DNA of 7,583 bases from Nevskia sp043781855 (GCA_043781855.1 JAYWBB010000026.1:1-7583); one strand, 5' to 3'; counted from the first letter of the stretch, positions 1 through 6,834 are shown. Translations and numbers: made by a program. Notes: generated by a model not told the origin, from the sequence alone.

Positions 1-24
1 TGCGCCCCGAAATCCAGTGATTTC

Positions 25-51
25 ATGTCGCTCTTTCTCATGCGACATTTT
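25..51 (+). terminator. Hairpin with T-run, possible terminator of an upstream gene
   Basis: A perfect 7-base inverted repeat (ATGTCGC at 25-31, GCGACAT at 42-48) encloses a 10-base loop and runs straight into TTTT (48-51). This is the layout of a weak rho-independent terminator reading left to right, and would end a gene lying before the window. The stem is only moderately GC-rich and the T-run is short, so it could equally be a protein-binding inverted repeat. Confidence 0.35.
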
Positions 52-76
52 ACCGAAATCCGATACCTTTATTCAA

Positions 77-82
77 TATAAT
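77..82 (+). promoter_or_regulatory. Candidate -10 box (TATAAT)
   Basis: An exact sigma-70 -10 consensus lies in the AT-rich part of the leader. No good -35 hexamer sits 16-18 bases upstream (54-59 reads CGAAAT), and there is no extended -10 TG. If used, it would give a leader of about 225 bases before the GTG at 315. It may need an activator, or be chance in AT-rich DNA. Confidence 0.25.
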
Positions 83-303
83 AATGGCCGGGTCAATAAT
101 GGAGTCGCCAATGGCCGGAGCAGTCAAGTTCAGGCCATTACGACCTCCGCCGCCAGCGTAACGTGCTTTATATTCCTTTTTCTGACGCGACCCCACGAAG
201 CGTGCGAGCTTCAGGTCGTGATGGGCGGCGGCAAGTAGTTTCCGTTTCTTGGGGGCTCAGGCAGCAGCTGTGGTACAGATTGGCTTGCGCGAACGGCATA
301 TTC

Positions 304-310
304 AGGGGGA
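304..310 (+). promoter_or_regulatory. Ribosome binding site that decides the lipoxygenase start
   Basis: AGGGGGA lies about five bases before the GTG at 315 and is the only strong Shine-Dalgarno sequence near the 5' end of the frame. The longer alternative, TTG at 249 (22 codons further upstream), has no purine-rich site at a suitable distance. The extra 22 residues also show no family similarity. Confidence 0.6.
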
Positions 311-314
311 ATTC

Positions 315-1883
315 GTGACATCAAAAACGCTGGCGCATCTCCAGAGCTACCCGCTTCCGCGCTCTGACTTTCTCTACGACCGGGAGGGGCCTTGGCCGCA
401 ACCGGCACCGGATCATCCCATGGGGATGGCGGCGGAGGTGCTGCATCCGTCGAAGTTCGACCAGGACGACTGGAACCACACCGCGCGCTGGAATTACTTC
501 AAAGCCCTGGTCACCAAGCTGCCTTTGGCGTTTTACAACTGGTTCGTACACAGCAAGATCGATCACCTGCCGGACGCGGAGTTCGCCTGGATACTGACGA
601 CCACCAATTACAGCAAATTCCTGCGCCGGCGCAGCGCCGATGACTTGGCGACGACGGATTTTGGCCATCGGCTAGGGCCGCTGGACGCCGCCCGGCAGTA
701 CCTGAGCGCGGACTTCACGCCGATTCAGGACGTGCAACCCTATCCGGGCATGTATGTGGCGCCGACCATCGTGCTGCTGGCGCGCGACGGCGAGCGCGGC
801 CCCAGCCGCGTGCTGGCCATCTCGATCGGGCATCTCGAAGGAAGCCAATGGCGCCACGTGGTGCTGACGCCCGAGGACGTCAACGCCTGGACGCTGGCCA
901 AGTATTTCGTGATCCAGGGCGGCGCTCACATGGTCGCGTTGTGCGGCCATCCAGCCACGCATTTCCCTTACGACACGGTCAATGCCGTCACCCAGAGCAG
1001 CGTGCCGGTGAAGCACACGCTGTTCAAGTTGCTCAAGCCGCATTTGCGGTTGCAACTGGCCGTTGATAACGCGGTGCTGGAAGGCGGCCATTCCGTGGTC
1101 AGCGAATCGCACGGCGAGTTCTACGCACCGTTCGTGGGTACCAGCACCGAGGTTCGCCAACTGGTCGCGGCGGGCTACCTGGGGTATCCCAATCCGCTGT
1201 CGAAATACGATCCTTCGGAGACCCCCGGACCGGCTCATCCGCGCTGGAGCTATGACAAGGCTGTGCGCGATATTCCTTCCGACTACGGGGTTTATCTGGC
1301 CGCCTACCACGACACGGTGAGGCGCTTCGTGCGCAAGGTCGTCGCGCACATCCTGGCCATGAAGGACTCGGAACAGGGCAGGGAGGAAATCTATTACATC
1401 CGTCGCTGGGCGCACTACATTGCCGGCTGGCTGCCCGGCTTTCCCGACGACAACGAAATTCTGGCGCCGGACGAAAACGGCGATCCGCGCCTGGTGATGG
1501 CGGTGAGCACGTTCATCTGGGATGTGGCCGTTGCCCATAGTCTGGAACACTGGTCTTTCGGCAGGCTAGGGCCGCACCGGAGCAGTTTTCGCGTGCGCGT
1601 GCCGCCGCCGGACTCCCGGCAAGCGCCGGCCTATGCGCGGCAGCAAATCCTCAGCGGCTGGGACATGTTCAAGTGCACTCTGGCATTCGAGATGTTCTTC
1701 AAGCCGCACAACGTCGCCCTGCTCAATGACGTGACCTACGACTTCGAGAGCGAAACCTTGCGCGCGGCCGCCGGGGAATTCATCGCGGACCTGGCCGCTA
1801 CCGAGCAGCGGCTGATCAAGGAAGGCGTGGATATGAAGAACTATGCGCGGCTCGAGGATCTGGCGAGCAGCATCCAGTATTGA
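315..1883 (+). CDS. Lipoxygenase-family protein, short, with altered iron-ligand positions
   Basis: The 522-residue product (GTG start; 544 residues if TTG 249 is used) is a lipoxygenase homologue. Lipoxygenases are non-haem iron dioxygenases that insert O2 into polyunsaturated fatty acids. Recognisable blocks are the central helix from W192 (WTLAKYFV, then HMVALCGH and TH at 215-216), the KLLKPH block ending at H243, the second helix with the H408-x3-H412 pair, and a C-terminus ending SSIQY that aligns with the family's NSI-x-I end. By alignment to soybean LOX-1 and human 5-LOX, H212, H408 and H412 match iron ligands. The position of the first ligand His is V207 (the His at 205 matches a conserved non-ligand His), and the terminal Ile, whose carboxylate binds iron, is Tyr522. 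I see no N-terminal PLAT domain and no signal peptide. It is shorter than typical bacterial enzymes of about 650-700 residues but has no internal stop or frameshift. The family call is firm; activity is uncertain. Confidence 0.85.
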   Translation: MTSKTLAHLQSYPLPRSDFLYDREGPWPQPAPDHPMGMAAEVLHPSKFDQDDWNHTARWNYFKALVTKLPLAFYNWFVHSKIDHLPDAEFAWILTTTNYSKFLRRRSADDLATTDFGHRLGPLDAARQYLSADFTPIQDVQPYPGMYVAPTIVLLARDGERGPSRVLAISIGHLEGSQWRHVVLTPEDVNAWTLAKYFVIQGGAHMVALCGHPATHFPYDTVNAVTQSSVPVKHTLFKLLKPHLRLQLAVDNAVLEGGHSVVSESHGEFYAPFVGTSTEVRQLVAAGYLGYPNPLSKYDPSETPGPAHPRWSYDKAVRDIPSDYGVYLAAYHDTVRRFVRKVVAHILAMKDSEQGREEIYYIRRWAHYIAGWLPGFPDDNEILAPDENGDPRLVMAVSTFIWDVAVAHSLEHWSFGRLGPHRSSFRVRVPPPDSRQAPAYARQQILSGWDMFKCTLAFEMFFKPHNVALLNDVTYDFESETLRAAAGEFIADLAATEQRLIKEGVDMKNYARLEDLASSIQY

Positions 1884-1897
1884 TACTTCCACACCCT

Positions 1898-1930
1898 GGC
1901 CGCGCCAGACATTCTTGGCGTGGCCTCTTC
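1898..1930 (+). terminator. Hairpin terminator after the lipoxygenase-like gene
   Basis: Ten-base arms GGCCGCGCCA (1898-1907) and TGGCGTGGCC (1916-1925) pair with a single G-T wobble around an 8-base loop. They begin 15 bases after the stop codon and are followed by TCTTC. The stem is strong but the T-tract is poor, so termination may be partial. It separates the lipoxygenase unit from the cyclase gene. Confidence 0.5.
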
Positions 1931-1964
1931 ACATGGGCGATCATCGGCGTTAACGTCATCGGGG

Positions 1965-1992
1965 TTGACCTTAGACGCACCGGCACCACAAT
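1965..1992 (+). promoter_or_regulatory. Candidate sigma-70 promoter of the cyclase gene
   Basis: TTGACC (1965-1970, 5 of 6 to the -35 consensus) is followed after 16 bases by CACAAT (1987-1992, 4 of 6 to the -10). Transcription would start near 2000, leaving only about 15 bases before the TTG start codon. The very short leader has just a weak GAGCGG-like ribosome site (2003-2008). The position after a terminator fits an independent promoter. Confidence 0.4.
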
Positions 1993-2014
1993 AAAGAACG
2001 CGAGCGGCTAGACC

Positions 2015-5000
2015 TTGTCCTCTGCTACTGAAGATTTTCCCGCCTTACTTGAGCGGCTCACGGCTGCACTCAGAAGCGAGCAGCGAATTTCCTATCGCGG
2101 CCTCAAGCGTCGCTTCGAGTTGAGCGACGAGGATATCGAGGACATCAAGGACGAGCTGATCCATGCGCGCCAGCTCGCACGGGACGAGGACGGCAAGGTT
2201 CTGGTCTGGCGCAGCGAAGCGGCTCCGGCAGCGTCAGTCAAATCGCCGGCCGCCGCCTACACGCCGCGGCATCTGGCAGAAAAAATTCTCTCGGTGCGCT
2301 CCGCGATCGAGGGCGAAAACAAGCAGGTGACGGTCCTGTTTTGCGATGTCGCGCAGTCCATGGTCCTGGCGGAGCGCCTGGGCCCCGAGGGCTGGCATGA
2401 GGTGCTCAACGATTTCTTTGCCGTACTCAATGGCGCCGTCCACACTTTCGAGGGCACCGTCAACCAGTACACCGGGGACGGCGCCATGGCCCTGTTCGGT
2501 GCGCCCATCGCGGCCGAGGACCATGCCCTGTGCGCCTGCTTGGCAGCGCTCAAAATCCGCGACGGCATCGTGCCCCTGAACGCGCGCGTGCAGCGCGAGC
2601 ACGGGCTGGTTTTCGCCGTGCGCATTGGCTTGAACTCGGGCGAAGTGGTGGTCGGCAGCATCGGCGACGACCTGCGCATGGACTATACGGCTCAGGGTCA
2701 TGTAGTGGGCATCGCGGCGCGGCTCGAGGCCATGGCCAGCGCCAACGGCATCCTGATGTCGGAGTTCTGCCAGCGTCAGGTCACCGGTCTGTGCGAAGTC
2801 GAATCGCTGGGGCAGCGCGAGATCAAGGGCGTATCGAAACCGATGGAAGTGTTCGAGCTGCGCGCGGTAGCGATCGGCGCCAACCGCTTCGATGCCTCGC
2901 GCCTGCGCGGCCTGACGCGCTTTGTCGGGCGCGAAAGCGATCTTGCGGTGCTCGACAGCGCGCTGGCGCAGGCCCGGTCGGGAAACGGCCAGGTGGTGGG
3001 CGTAGTCGCCGAAGCCGGCACTGGCAAGAGCCGGCTGTGCCACGAGTTTCTGGAAAGCTGTCGCGCCGGCGGCCTGACCGTGCTGACCGGGCATGCCGTG
3101 TCGCACGGCACCCATGTTCCCTACCTGCCCATGTTGCAGATCTTTCGGGCCTACTTCGGCATTGACGAGCAGGACGACGGGGCCCTTGCCCGAAAAAAGA
3201 TCGGCGACAAATTGCTGGGCCTGGACGAGAGTTTCGGCGAAGTCATGCCTCTGGTGTTCGAGTTGCTCGGCGTGGCCGACCCCGACGCTCCCGCGCCGCG
3301 AATCGACCCGGACGCCAAGCAGCGTCAATTGCTGGCGTTGCTCCGGCAGATCGTCCAGGGCGCCAACGGCGACGCCAAAACCATCGTGACCTGTATCGAG
3401 GACCTGCACTGGCTGGACCCGGCCAGCGCCGAGTTTCTGGAGCAGTGGGTGGACGCCCTGGCTGGCAGCAAGAACCTGCTGGTGGTCAGCTTCCGGCCGG
3501 AATATCAAGGCAACTGGATGCACAAACCTTACTATCGCGGCGTGTCACTGGCGCCGTTGCCTCCAGATGCTATCCGCGAAATGCTGGCCGATCTTCTCGG
3601 CACCGACCCCAGCACCGCCCGGCTTGCCGACGAGATTTTCCGGCGCACTGGCGGCAACCCGTTTTTTTGCGAAGAAATCGTTCGGTCGCTGCGCGAATCC
3701 GGCGACCTGAGCCTGCCTTCGGCGCATAACCGTCTGAACCGGCCACTGCATCAGTTGCAGATTCCGGCCTCCGTGCAGTCGGTACTGGCCGCTCGCATCG
3801 ACCGGCTGAGCGATGACGACAAAGCAGTGCTGCAGATGGCCGCCGTGGTCGGTCGCGAGTTCTCGTCTGACCTGATCCGGCACCTCAGCGGCCAGGAAGC
3901 GCGCGCGCTATCGCAATCGCTGTACGCACTCAAACGTGGCGAATTCATTTTTGAACGCACCGTCGGCTATCGCACCGTCTACAGCTTCAAGCACGCGTTG
4001 ACTCAGGAAGTGGCCTTGAGTTCGCAGCTGCGCGACAAGCGCCGGCAAGCGCACTCGCGGGTGGCCGCGAGTATGGAAGCGCTGTTCGCCGACAAGCTTG
4101 ACGAGCAGTCGGCCATGATCGCCTATCACCGCGAACACGCGCAGGAGCCGCTCGCCGCTGCGCAAGCCTACGGTCGGGCCGCGTCCCACATCCGCAGCGG
4201 CAACCGCAGCCAGCAGATGAAGTACATCCAGAAGGCGCTGGCCTTGACCGCCGACCTGCCAGTATCCGATCTGCGCCAGCAGATTCGCCTGCAGGGGCTG
4301 GTCGAACTGCTGGCCGGCGGCGCCTGGCGCTTCACCATGTCCGACGAAGAGCTGGAGACGCTGTGCGGCGAAGGCCGGGCGCTGGCCGAGGCCGCCGGCA
4401 TGGCCGAGCTGGCCATGCTGATCCAGGGCGCGCGGGCCGCGGCCCAGGGCATGATGGCCGGCGACATCAGGAGCTGGAGCCGGACCCTCGACGAAATCAT
4501 GGCGAGGATCGGCGGCGTCTCGCCCGAAGTCGCCGGAGTCCTCCTCGCCAATGGCGCCTACTCGCTGTACGCCCGCGGCGAACTCGAGCGCGGCCTGGAA
4601 CAGTCCCGGCGCGCGCAGGACCTGGCGCAGGGGAACTACGCCTTCGGCCAGATGATGGGCTTCAGCGTGCTGGGTGCCATGACCAATGGCATCGCCCTGC
4701 TGCTCGCGGCGCGCGGAAAACTGGACGAGGCGCTGGCCCTGAACCGGGAGGCGACCCGGCTCGCGGCCGCGGCCGGGCTGACCGAAGAGCTGATCTGGCA
4801 GCTGTCCAATCTCGCGGAGGAAATCGCGCCGCGCGGGCTGGCGATGGGGCACCCCCTGGTGATCGAAGCGGCGGAGCACGCGGCCCAGGGTTACGAGCTG
4901 GCCGAGCGGGTCGCCAGCGATTTCACGCGCGGCGTTGCCAAACGGGGCCGCGCCATCGCCCTGCTGATGCAGGGCGACTATGCCGGTGCCGAAACGGCCG

Positions 5001-5449
5001 CCCTCGACTGCCTGGCCCACTGCCGTCAATACCGCGCCCACCTCGAAGTCGAAGCGCGCTGCCTGGCGCTGCTGTCCGACGCCCAGCTCGGTTGCGGCAA
5101 GCACGCCGAGGCACGGGCGTCGGCACGCCAGTCCGTCGCGGTGGGCCAGGCCCAGGGCGCGAACTATTTCGAGTGCATGGGGCAGCTGAGTCTGGCCCGT
5201 GTGCTGCTGGCCGATGCCAGCCGCGCCGGGCTCGACGAAGCCGGGCAGGTGCTGGCGCGTGCCCTGCAACTGACTGAGGTCACCGGCGGCAAAGCCTTGC
5301 GTCCGCAGGTCTTGGAGCACCGCGCGCGCCTGGCCGCGCGAGAAGGGAACGGCGACGCCGCCCAAGAGTATTTGCGCGCGGCCCTGCATGGCTACCGCGA
5401 CATCAACGCCGCCGGGCATGGCGACCGTCTTGCCGCAGAACTATGCTGA
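2015..5449 (+). CDS. Class III adenylate/guanylate cyclase homologue with AAA/STAND ATPase and TPR-like domains
   Basis: This 1144-residue soluble protein has four parts. Residues 8-65 form a charged N-terminal helical module typical of this subfamily. Residues 103-285 are a class III cyclase domain with metal Asp111 (FCDVAQS) and Asp155 (YTGDGAMALFG), and the YTAQGHVVGIAAR segment at 224-236. Residues 300-500 are a STAND/AAA-like ATPase with P-loop AEAGTGKS (332-339) and Walker B TCIEDLHW (459-466). The rest, to the C-terminus, is helical, TPR-like and repeat-rich. The canonical Lys before the second Asp is Gln151 and the catalytic Asn of the VN-x3-R motif is Gly232, while Arg236 is kept. 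From memory these changes are common in this AAA-linked subfamily, so the protein may be a weak cyclase or a regulator. The TTG at 2015 is the first start after an in-frame TAG (2009-2011), and the family similarity begins within ten residues. No membrane segments are seen. The architecture suggests a signal-responsive ATPase switch; substrate (ATP or GTP) and trigger are unknown. Confidence 0.88.
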   Translation: MSSATEDFPALLERLTAALRSEQRISYRGLKRRFELSDEDIEDIKDELIHARQLARDEDGKVLVWRSEAAPAASVKSPAAAYTPRHLAEKILSVRSAIEGENKQVTVLFCDVAQSMVLAERLGPEGWHEVLNDFFAVLNGAVHTFEGTVNQYTGDGAMALFGAPIAAEDHALCACLAALKIRDGIVPLNARVQREHGLVFAVRIGLNSGEVVVGSIGDDLRMDYTAQGHVVGIAARLEAMASANGILMSEFCQRQVTGLCEVESLGQREIKGVSKPMEVFELRAVAIGANRFDASRLRGLTRFVGRESDLAVLDSALAQARSGNGQVVGVVAEAGTGKSRLCHEFLESCRAGGLTVLTGHAVSHGTHVPYLPMLQIFRAYFGIDEQDDGALARKKIGDKLLGLDESFGEVMPLVFELLGVADPDAPAPRIDPDAKQRQLLALLRQIVQGANGDAKTIVTCIEDLHWLDPASAEFLEQWVDALAGSKNLLVVSFRPEYQGNWMHKPYYRGVSLAPLPPDAIREMLADLLGTDPSTARLADEIFRRTGGNPFFCEEIVRSLRESGDLSLPSAHNRLNRPLHQLQIPASVQSVLAARIDRLSDDDKAVLQMAAVVGREFSSDLIRHLSGQEARALSQSLYALKRGEFIFERTVGYRTVYSFKHALTQEVALSSQLRDKRRQAHSRVAASMEALFADKLDEQSAMIAYHREHAQEPLAAAQAYGRAASHIRSGNRSQQMKYIQKALALTADLPVSDLRQQIRLQGLVELLAGGAWRFTMSDEELETLCGEGRALAEAAGMAELAMLIQGARAAAQGMMAGDIRSWSRTLDEIMARIGGVSPEVAGVLLANGAYSLYARGELERGLEQSRRAQDLAQGNYAFGQMMGFSVLGAMTNGIALLLAARGKLDEALALNREATRLAAAAGLTEELIWQLSNLAEEIAPRGLAMGHPLVIEAAEHAAQGYELAERVASDFTRGVAKRGRAIALLMQGDYAGAETAALDCLAHCRQYRAHLEVEARCLALLSDAQLGCGKHAEARASARQSVAVGQAQGANYFECMGQLSLARVLLADASRAGLDEAGQVLARALQLTEVTGGKALRPQVLEHRARLAAREGNGDAAQEYLRAALHGYRDINAAGHGDRLAAELC

Positions 5450-5535
5450 TCAGCACAGTCCCGTCACGAAACAGTCGCGGAGCGACGGATATCCCTGAGG
5501 GCGCTGGAGACAGACATATCAGCCAGTCGATGGAC

Positions 5536-5540
5536 AAGGA
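5536..5540 (+). promoter_or_regulatory. Ribosome binding site of the cNMP-binding gene
   Basis: AAGGA lies six bases before the ATG at 5547, a well-placed Shine-Dalgarno sequence. It shows that the start of the now frameshifted gene is intact. I find no clear promoter in the 97 bases after the cyclase stop, so co-transcription with the cyclase is likely. Confidence 0.55.
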
Positions 5541-5546
5541 CGCAAA

Positions 5547-5869
5547 ATGCTGACGATCGATACTTTTCGCAATGAACCCAATGTCGTCGGCGTCGGCGCG
5601 GGTGAAGTTATTTTCCGCGACGGCGAGGCGGGTTCCGAGATGTTTGCGATCGTCGAAGGGACAGTCGATATTCACAAGAACGGCAAATGCATCACCTCCC
5701 TGCAAGCCTTGGAAGTGTTCGGGGAAATGGCGCCGATCGACGGCAAGCCGCGCAGTGCCATGGCAGTCGCGAGGCGCGCTTCGTACTGCTGGTTCGACGG
5801 ACGCCGTTTTTCGCCTTGCAGCTGATGCGGGTCATCACCGATCGGCTGCGGCGCAGCAGCGAAAGCTGA
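5547..5869 (+). pseudogene. Frameshifted single-domain cyclic-nucleotide-binding (CNBD/Crp-like) protein
   Basis: The first frame (5547-5825) gives an N-terminal CNBD beta-roll of 92 residues, including the phosphate-binding cassette FGEMAPIDGKPRSAMAVA. The expected Glu (FGE) and Arg (PRSA) that hold the cyclic nucleotide are present. The expected C-terminal helix (TPFFALQLMRVITDRLRR) follows in another frame at 5801-5866, ending at TGA 5867-5869. Only 26 bases separate the end of AVAR (5774) from the Thr codon at 5801, where family members have about 19 residues, so roughly 31 bases appear lost. ACGCCGTTTT (5801-5810) reads as part of GRRF in the first frame and TPF in the second, pointing to a deletion between short direct repeats. 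Other likely decay marks are Leu for the conserved Gly before EVFGE, and Pro for Leu after FGEMA. There is no HTH domain, so it was never a full Crp. It lies 97 bases after the cyclase gene and is probably its former partner. Confidence 0.72.
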
Positions 5870-5951
5870 TTTGGGGACAGCGACCGCAGTGCCCGACGAT
5901 CAAGCGGACACAGTCAGGCTACAAGAAGCGGTTCGTTACTCCCAATCCACG

Positions 5952-5967
5952 TGTCTCAGCCGAGACA
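5952..5967. repeat. Inverted repeat between convergent genes
   Basis: TGTCTC (5952-5957) and GAGACA (5962-5967) form a perfect 6-base stem with a 4-base loop. It lies 12 bases beyond the stop codon of the minus-strand CDGSH gene and 83 bases after the plus-strand CNBD pseudogene. It could be a bidirectional transcription stop, but no T-run follows on either strand. Confidence 0.3.
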
Positions 5968-5979
5968 TTCAAACGCACT

Positions 5980-6640
5980 TCAGCCCACTTCAAAGCGTAA
6001 GCCGACCCGCACATGGCTGCCGTCGCGAACGGTTTGTTGCCCGAGGCGCCGCAGCGGGCATAGCGCGATCTGCTGCGTGCGCAGGACGGTACGACCGGTG
6101 CCGGCGATGATCTCGATATTGCCTTCGATGACTAGCGGCCCGTCTGGTGCAGGCAGCACCTTGAGCGGACCGTCGCGGCGCGACAGCGGCTCAGATTGGC
6201 GTGTCGCCGGCTCGCCGGTCGCGATGAAGGCGGCGGCGACGTGACCCCCGTCGCAGTAAGGCTTGTTGTTCGAGGCACCGCAGCGACATAGCGTGGTGCG
6301 CAGGCCGACGCTCGCCGGCTTCTGTCCTGCCAGGGTCAGTTCGGCGCTGAATTCCAGCGGCCCGTTCTCGCGGACGCGGACCGTGTTGACGGCGGGCAGT
6401 GTGTCGAGCGAACGCCCATCCGGCGTTTCCGCACGGGCAGTTGCGGGTCAGCGCGATCACCGTTTCCGGGCCAGCGGCGTCCGGCAAGATCCAATCGCCC
6501 GGCGCATTCGGCACGAACACGTCCGGCCGGCCGAGCACGCAGTTGCGCGAATGGATGCAGCGGCCGACACGCTCCATCACGACAACATCGGTGCCGGCGT
6601 AACGGCGGGTCTTCGGGGCCGTATTAGTGGCATCACTCAT
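5980..6640 (-). pseudogene. Broken Fer4_19 + double CDGSH iron-sulfur protein
   Basis: Reading down from ATG 6640, the protein starts MSDATNTAPKTRRYAGTD. It has a divergent 4Fe-4S (Fer4_19, YjdI-like) domain with C28 (RCIHSRNC), C34 and C68 (NCPCG, where the family has CPSG). Between 6436 and 6421 the frame changes; compared with relatives about 14 bases (3n+2) are missing. In the new frame a perfect CDGSH motif lies at 6288-6241 (CRCGASNNKPYCDGGH). A second CDGSH motif at 6060-6013 has an extra C (GGG for GG on the plus strand at about 6056-6058) and a lost T at 6026/6027, which together restore the frame but destroy the Cys ligands. The frame then ends at TGA 5982-5980. Restored, the protein would be about 224 residues with three iron-sulfur sites, probably an electron-transfer or redox-sensing protein. 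The uninterrupted first frame runs on to 6191 as meaningless Arg-rich sequence. Sequencing error is an alternative for the single-base changes. Confidence 0.75.
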
Positions 6641-6765
6641 AGTTGGTCTCGGTTCGGATAAGGCGAGAACGCGGCAGCGTCGATGAGTCGCCTCGTTCGT
6701 AGATCGGTTGAGTGTGACCCATCGGCCGAATGGACTGAACCGCCAAAAATGGAAAGCTGAATTCC

Positions 6766-6775
6766 ACCGATCGGT
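6766..6775. promoter_or_regulatory. Ten-base palindrome, possible operator
   Basis: ACCGATCGGT is fully self-complementary and lies in the middle of the divergent intergenic region. One half (GATCGGT) recurs at 6702-6708. That suits a dimeric repressor site, but at ten bases chance is possible in GC-rich DNA. Confidence 0.25.
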
Positions 6776-6817
6776 CTTGTTTGCCGTCATTGGCAGATAC
6801 CCAATATCGCCCGTCCA

Positions 6818-6834
6818 AGTCGGCTTTGCCGACT
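6818..6834 (+). repeat. Perfect 7-base hairpin in the hydrolase leader
   Basis: AGTCGGC (6818-6824), loop TTT, GCCGACT (6828-6834). A T5 run follows at 6846-6850, 11 bases after the stem, and the start codon is at 6869. The spacing from the stem to the T-run is too long for a normal intrinsic terminator. It may be an mRNA leader structure, or a terminator remnant. Confidence 0.4.

Larger units (their letters stand above)
1..314. other. AT-richer leader without a supportable gene
   Basis: No convincing gene is seen here. One open frame of 73 codons (17-238, GTG start) has no recognisable motif and no good ribosome binding site, so I do not call it. The first ~190 bases are visibly richer in A and T than the rest of the window. 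They hold the hairpin at 25-51, an isolated TATAAT at 77-82 and two short direct repeats: AATAATGG at 80-87 and 95-102, and AATGGCCGG at 83-91 and 110-118. The stretch probably carries the end of an upstream transcription unit and the control region of the lipoxygenase-like gene. Confidence 0.5.

Noticed and set aside
17..238. 73-codon open frame before the lipoxygenase-like gene
   Set aside because: GTG start without a good ribosome site, no recognisable motif, and it runs across the AT-rich leader and the TATAAT; probably chance.
249..314. TTG start giving 22 extra residues on the lipoxygenase-like protein
   Set aside because: No Shine-Dalgarno sequence near 249, whereas AGGGGGA precedes GTG 315; kept only as an alternative.
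672..1550. Long minus-strand open frame (292 codons) opposite the lipoxygenase gene
   Set aside because: His/Arg-rich shadow of the GC-rich plus-strand gene, with no domain similarity.
3908..5419. Minus-strand open frame of 503 codons opposite the cyclase gene
   Set aside because: Low-complexity Gly/Gln/Arg-rich shadow of the plus-strand TPR-like region, which itself has clear domain structure.
5461..5488. Short inverted repeats (GTCGC/GCGAC and CCGTC/GACGG) between the cyclase and CNBD genes
   Set aside because: Five-base stems with no T-run; too weak for a terminator or operator call.
5870..5900. TTTGGGGACAG after the CNBD pseudogene, reminiscent of repetitive elements in betaproteobacteria
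   Set aside because: Only one short copy is present and no paired repeat is visible in the window; not enough to call a repeat family.
6191..6420. Continuation of the CDGSH protein in its first frame (to 199 codons with the upstream extension)
   Set aside because: Beyond 6421 this frame is Arg-rich and has no family similarity; the CDGSH motif is in the neighbouring frame, so this is out-of-frame readthrough.
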